Of a stretch of DNA of 7,170 bases, positions 6,521 through 7,170 are shown in pieces (within the stretch, counting starts at the first letter, position 1; the number at the start of each line of letters is the position of its first letter). The DNA is taken from positions 1 through 7,170 of the forward strand of contig CAKQKN010000028.1 in the NCBI GenBank assembly GCA_934249215.1, written 5' to 3'. The notes below the pieces were generated by a model. That model was not told where the DNA came from. It worked only from the letters and a program-made list of their open reading frames with translations, and ran no database searches. This stretch comes from an uncultured Clostridia bacterium. GTDB taxonomy: Bacteria; Bacillota; Clostridia; Christensenellales; Borkfalkiaceae. The translations under genes were made by a program, and so were the position numbers.

Positions 6521-6571
6521 CGTCATCCCGAGCCTGACATTTTTACTCGGCTTCTTTTCCGTCATTCCGAG
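6521..6571 (+). repeat. Two copies of a GTCATYCCGAG dispersed-repeat motif
   Basis: CGTCATCCCGAG (6521-6532) and CGTCATTCCGAG (6560-6571) match at 11 of 12 bases, 39 bp apart. The first copy can pair its CCGAG with CTCGG at 6546-6550. With the GAGGGATCC just downstream (6594-6602), this resembles the 'GTCATTCCGAG ... GGATCC' short intergenic repeats I recall from many Firmicute and other genomes. Only copies elsewhere in this genome would prove a dispersed family. Confidence 0.5.
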
Positions 6572-6590
6572 TTTGCTTCCTTGACGGGCA

Positions 6591-6626
6591 TTCGAGGGAT
6601 CCAGGCACTTTGGTGCCACACTCGAA
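6591..6626. repeat. Nested inverted repeat, REP/MITE-like
   Basis: TTCGAG (6591-6596) pairs with CTCGAA (6621-6626), enclosing GGCAC (6604-6608), a TTTG loop and GTGCC (6613-6617). The two-step palindrome contains GGATCC and directly follows the GTCATYCCGAG copies, so all three are probably parts of one degenerate short interspersed element behind hpt. Confidence 0.5.
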
Positions 6627-6641
6627 ACATTTTCTTCCTAC

Positions 6642-6671
6642 AAAAGTGCGGGGCTCACGCCCCGCACTTTT
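6642..6671. terminator. Perfect 13-bp intrinsic terminator hairpin, probably bidirectional
   Basis: AAAAGTGCGGGGC (6642-6654) and its exact complement (6659-6671) flank a 4-base TCAC loop. The GC-rich core ending in four T on either strand suits rho-independent termination both ways. Rightwards it ends the tilS-hpt transcript 147 bases after the hpt stop; leftwards it ends the transcript from the promoter at 6754-6782. Confidence 0.85.
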
Positions 6672-6748
6672 AACGCAACCAAGATCCCGCCATATAAGCC
6701 CGTTATCGCATATTTCGCAATAAAAAAGGAGCCGCCGAAACAACCCCT
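6642..6748 (-). ncRNA. Candidate small RNA of about 105 nt between a strong promoter and terminator
   Basis: A near-consensus minus-strand promoter (6754-6782) predicts a start near 6748-6747, and the perfect hairpin at 6642-6671 follows about 75 bases later. The interval has no credible reading frame: the in-frame ATG (6758) and TTG (6754) starts both lie inside the -10 element and would not be transcribed, and no later start has a Shine-Dalgarno. A short RNA is the simplest product. I do not recognise the family; it could be a regulatory RNA, the attenuated leader of a lost gene, or part of a repeat element. Confidence 0.4.
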
Positions 6749-6753
6749 TTTCA

Positions 6754-6782
6754 ATCATAAAACAATCAAATTTAATTGTCAA
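6754..6782 (-). promoter_or_regulatory. Near-consensus leftward promoter with overlapping palindrome
   Basis: On the minus strand TTGACA (6782-6777), a 17-bp spacer and TATGAT (6759-6754) give 11 of 12 consensus bases. A palindrome at 6762-6779 (ACAAT, C, AAATTT, A, ATTGT; one mismatched pair) overlaps the -35 edge and the spacer and could be an operator. No intact gene lies downstream before the terminator at 6642-6671. Confidence 0.7.
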
Positions 6783-6820
6783 AATGAATTCTACATTCAG
6801 AATTACAAACCGTTTCTCCG

Positions 6821-6863
6821 TCGGTTACCCTTTCCCATTCCGAAGAAGAGCCTTCGTAACCGA
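6821..6863. repeat. 8-bp perfect inverted repeat of unknown role
   Basis: TCGGTTAC (6821-6828) is the exact reverse complement of GTAACCGA (6856-6863), with a 27-base loop that contains a competing CGAAG/CTTCG pair (6841-6856). It lies between the leftward promoter and the transposase relic, in sequence where I see no gene. No T-run follows, so it is not an obvious terminator. Confidence 0.35.
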
Positions 6864-6897
6864 TTATGATGAAGGTGTTCGGCGTTTTAAGCAATAG

Positions 6898-7103
6898 ATT
6901 GAATTGGTAGAAAGTTTAGAAATACCGGAATTTGAAGATTGCACGAAAGCCTATCGTCGTTGGTTTTGGGGAATAACGGAATCATTCAGGGTTCCGTATT
7001 CTAACGGTTTTACGGAAGGAAAAAACAAAAGGTATTAAAACGTAACGCATTCGGTTTCAGAAATTTTGAGAACTACAAAAAGCGCATACTGCTTGCCGCT
7101 TAA
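6898..7103 (+). pseudogene. ISL3-family transposase, C-terminal relic with frameshift
   Basis: From 6898 one frame reads IELVESLEIPEFEDC followed by KAYRRWFWGI...FRVPYSNGFTEGKNK up to about 7029, then hits a stop at 7036-7038. Another frame from 7032 continues VLKRNAFGFRNFENYKKRIL to a TAA at 7101-7103. Together they match the end of ISL3 (DDE) transposases: a Trp-rich helix, the NGxTEGxNNxIKxLKR block with the catalytic Glu (codon 7015-7017), and GFRNFxNFRxRI. Compared with that pattern about seven bases seem lost near 7027-7032, causing the frameshift. A TAG at 6895-6897 closes the frame upstream, and no N-terminal zinc-finger or helix-turn-helix part is visible. This is an inactive fragment of roughly 65 residues from a protein of about 400-550. 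I see no convincing terminal inverted repeats. Confidence 0.8.
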
Positions 7104-7124
7104 AAGACATTTTTAGTAAAATAT

Positions 7125-7150
7125 GGCGGCAACTTAAAAAAGTTGCCGCC
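7125..7150. terminator. Perfect 11-bp hairpin, possible terminator at the right edge
   Basis: GGCGGCAACTT (7125-7135) and AAGTTGCCGCC (7140-7150) form a perfect stem with an AAAA loop. Leftwards it is followed by ATATTTTACTAAAAA (moderately U-rich RNA); rightwards by GCCATTAAACTATTTT. It may end a leftward gene lying beyond the window, or be an end structure of the decayed insertion sequence. The tail is not a clean T-run. Confidence 0.5.
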
Positions 7151-7170
7151 GCCATTAAACTATTTTCTAT

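Noticed and set aside
6521..6571. Short repeated motif as a possible CRISPR array
   Set aside because: There are only two 12-base units and they are inexact, with no further repeats or cas genes.
6642..6754. Alternative minus-strand frame giving a hydrophobic peptide of about 38 residues from a TTG at 6754
   Set aside because: The TTG overlaps the -10 element, there is no Shine-Dalgarno, and the frame ends inside the terminator hairpin. It was kept only as a caveat to the small-RNA candidate.
6543..6782. 79-codon minus-strand frame with two CxxC pairs, zinc-ribbon-like at first sight
   Set aside because: Its TTG start is part of the -35 box and its next ATG is in the -10 box. It also reads through the perfect terminator hairpin and the repeat element.
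6784..6897. 37-codon plus-strand frame before the transposase relic
   Set aside because: It has no ribosome site and no recognised motif. It shares its frame with the relic but is closed by a TAG, so it may be decayed upstream sequence rather than a gene.

Overview
The window looks like chromosomal DNA from an anaerobic Firmicute, most likely an uncultured member of the Clostridia. This is an inference from gene content: an ntp-type (V/A-type) ATPase operon in the enterococcal/clostridial order F-I-K-E-C, the tilS-hpt pair typical of Firmicutes, strong Shine-Dalgarno sites, sigma-70-type promoters and an ISL3-family transposase relic. No rRNA, tRNA or CRISPR array is visible.

Left part (1-4477, minus strand): five consecutive genes of a rotary V/A-type ATPase are read leftwards from one strong promoter (TTGACT, 17 bp, TATAAT at 4449-4477). 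They encode the coiled-coil stator subunit (NtpF/G-H type), the large membrane subunit I (a), the proteolipid K (c ring), stator subunit E, and the 5' 293 codons of subunit C, which runs off the left edge. The remaining subunits (F, A, B and D types) would be expected beyond base 1. The F/I and E/C gene pairs overlap by 14 bases. Gene K is set off by a 156-base gap containing two inverted repeats. The proteolipid carries every residue that coordinates Na+ in the Enterococcus hirae NtpK ring, so the enzyme is predicted to move sodium.

Middle (4478-6495): a divergent control region with an operator-like dyad over the ATPase promoter and two phased A7 tracts separates the ATPase operon from tilS (tRNA-Ile lysidine synthetase) and hpt (hypoxanthine phosphoribosyltransferase). 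These two overlap by 8 bases. The tilS promoter ends only six bases before its ATG, so its mRNA is probably leaderless.

Right part (6496-7170): no intact gene. It holds degenerate dispersed-repeat sequence, a perfect 13-bp terminator hairpin, a near-consensus leftward promoter whose only apparent product is a transcript of about 105 nt ending at that terminator (candidate small RNA), a frameshifted C-terminal scrap of an ISL3 transposase, and a second perfect hairpin near the right edge. The ftsH gene that follows hpt in Bacillus and many relatives is absent.

No wholly new multi-gene system is visible. The most noteworthy items are the promoter-terminator unit without a reading frame, the leaderless tilS, the sodium signature of the ATPase, and the operator-like dyad over the ATPase promoter.
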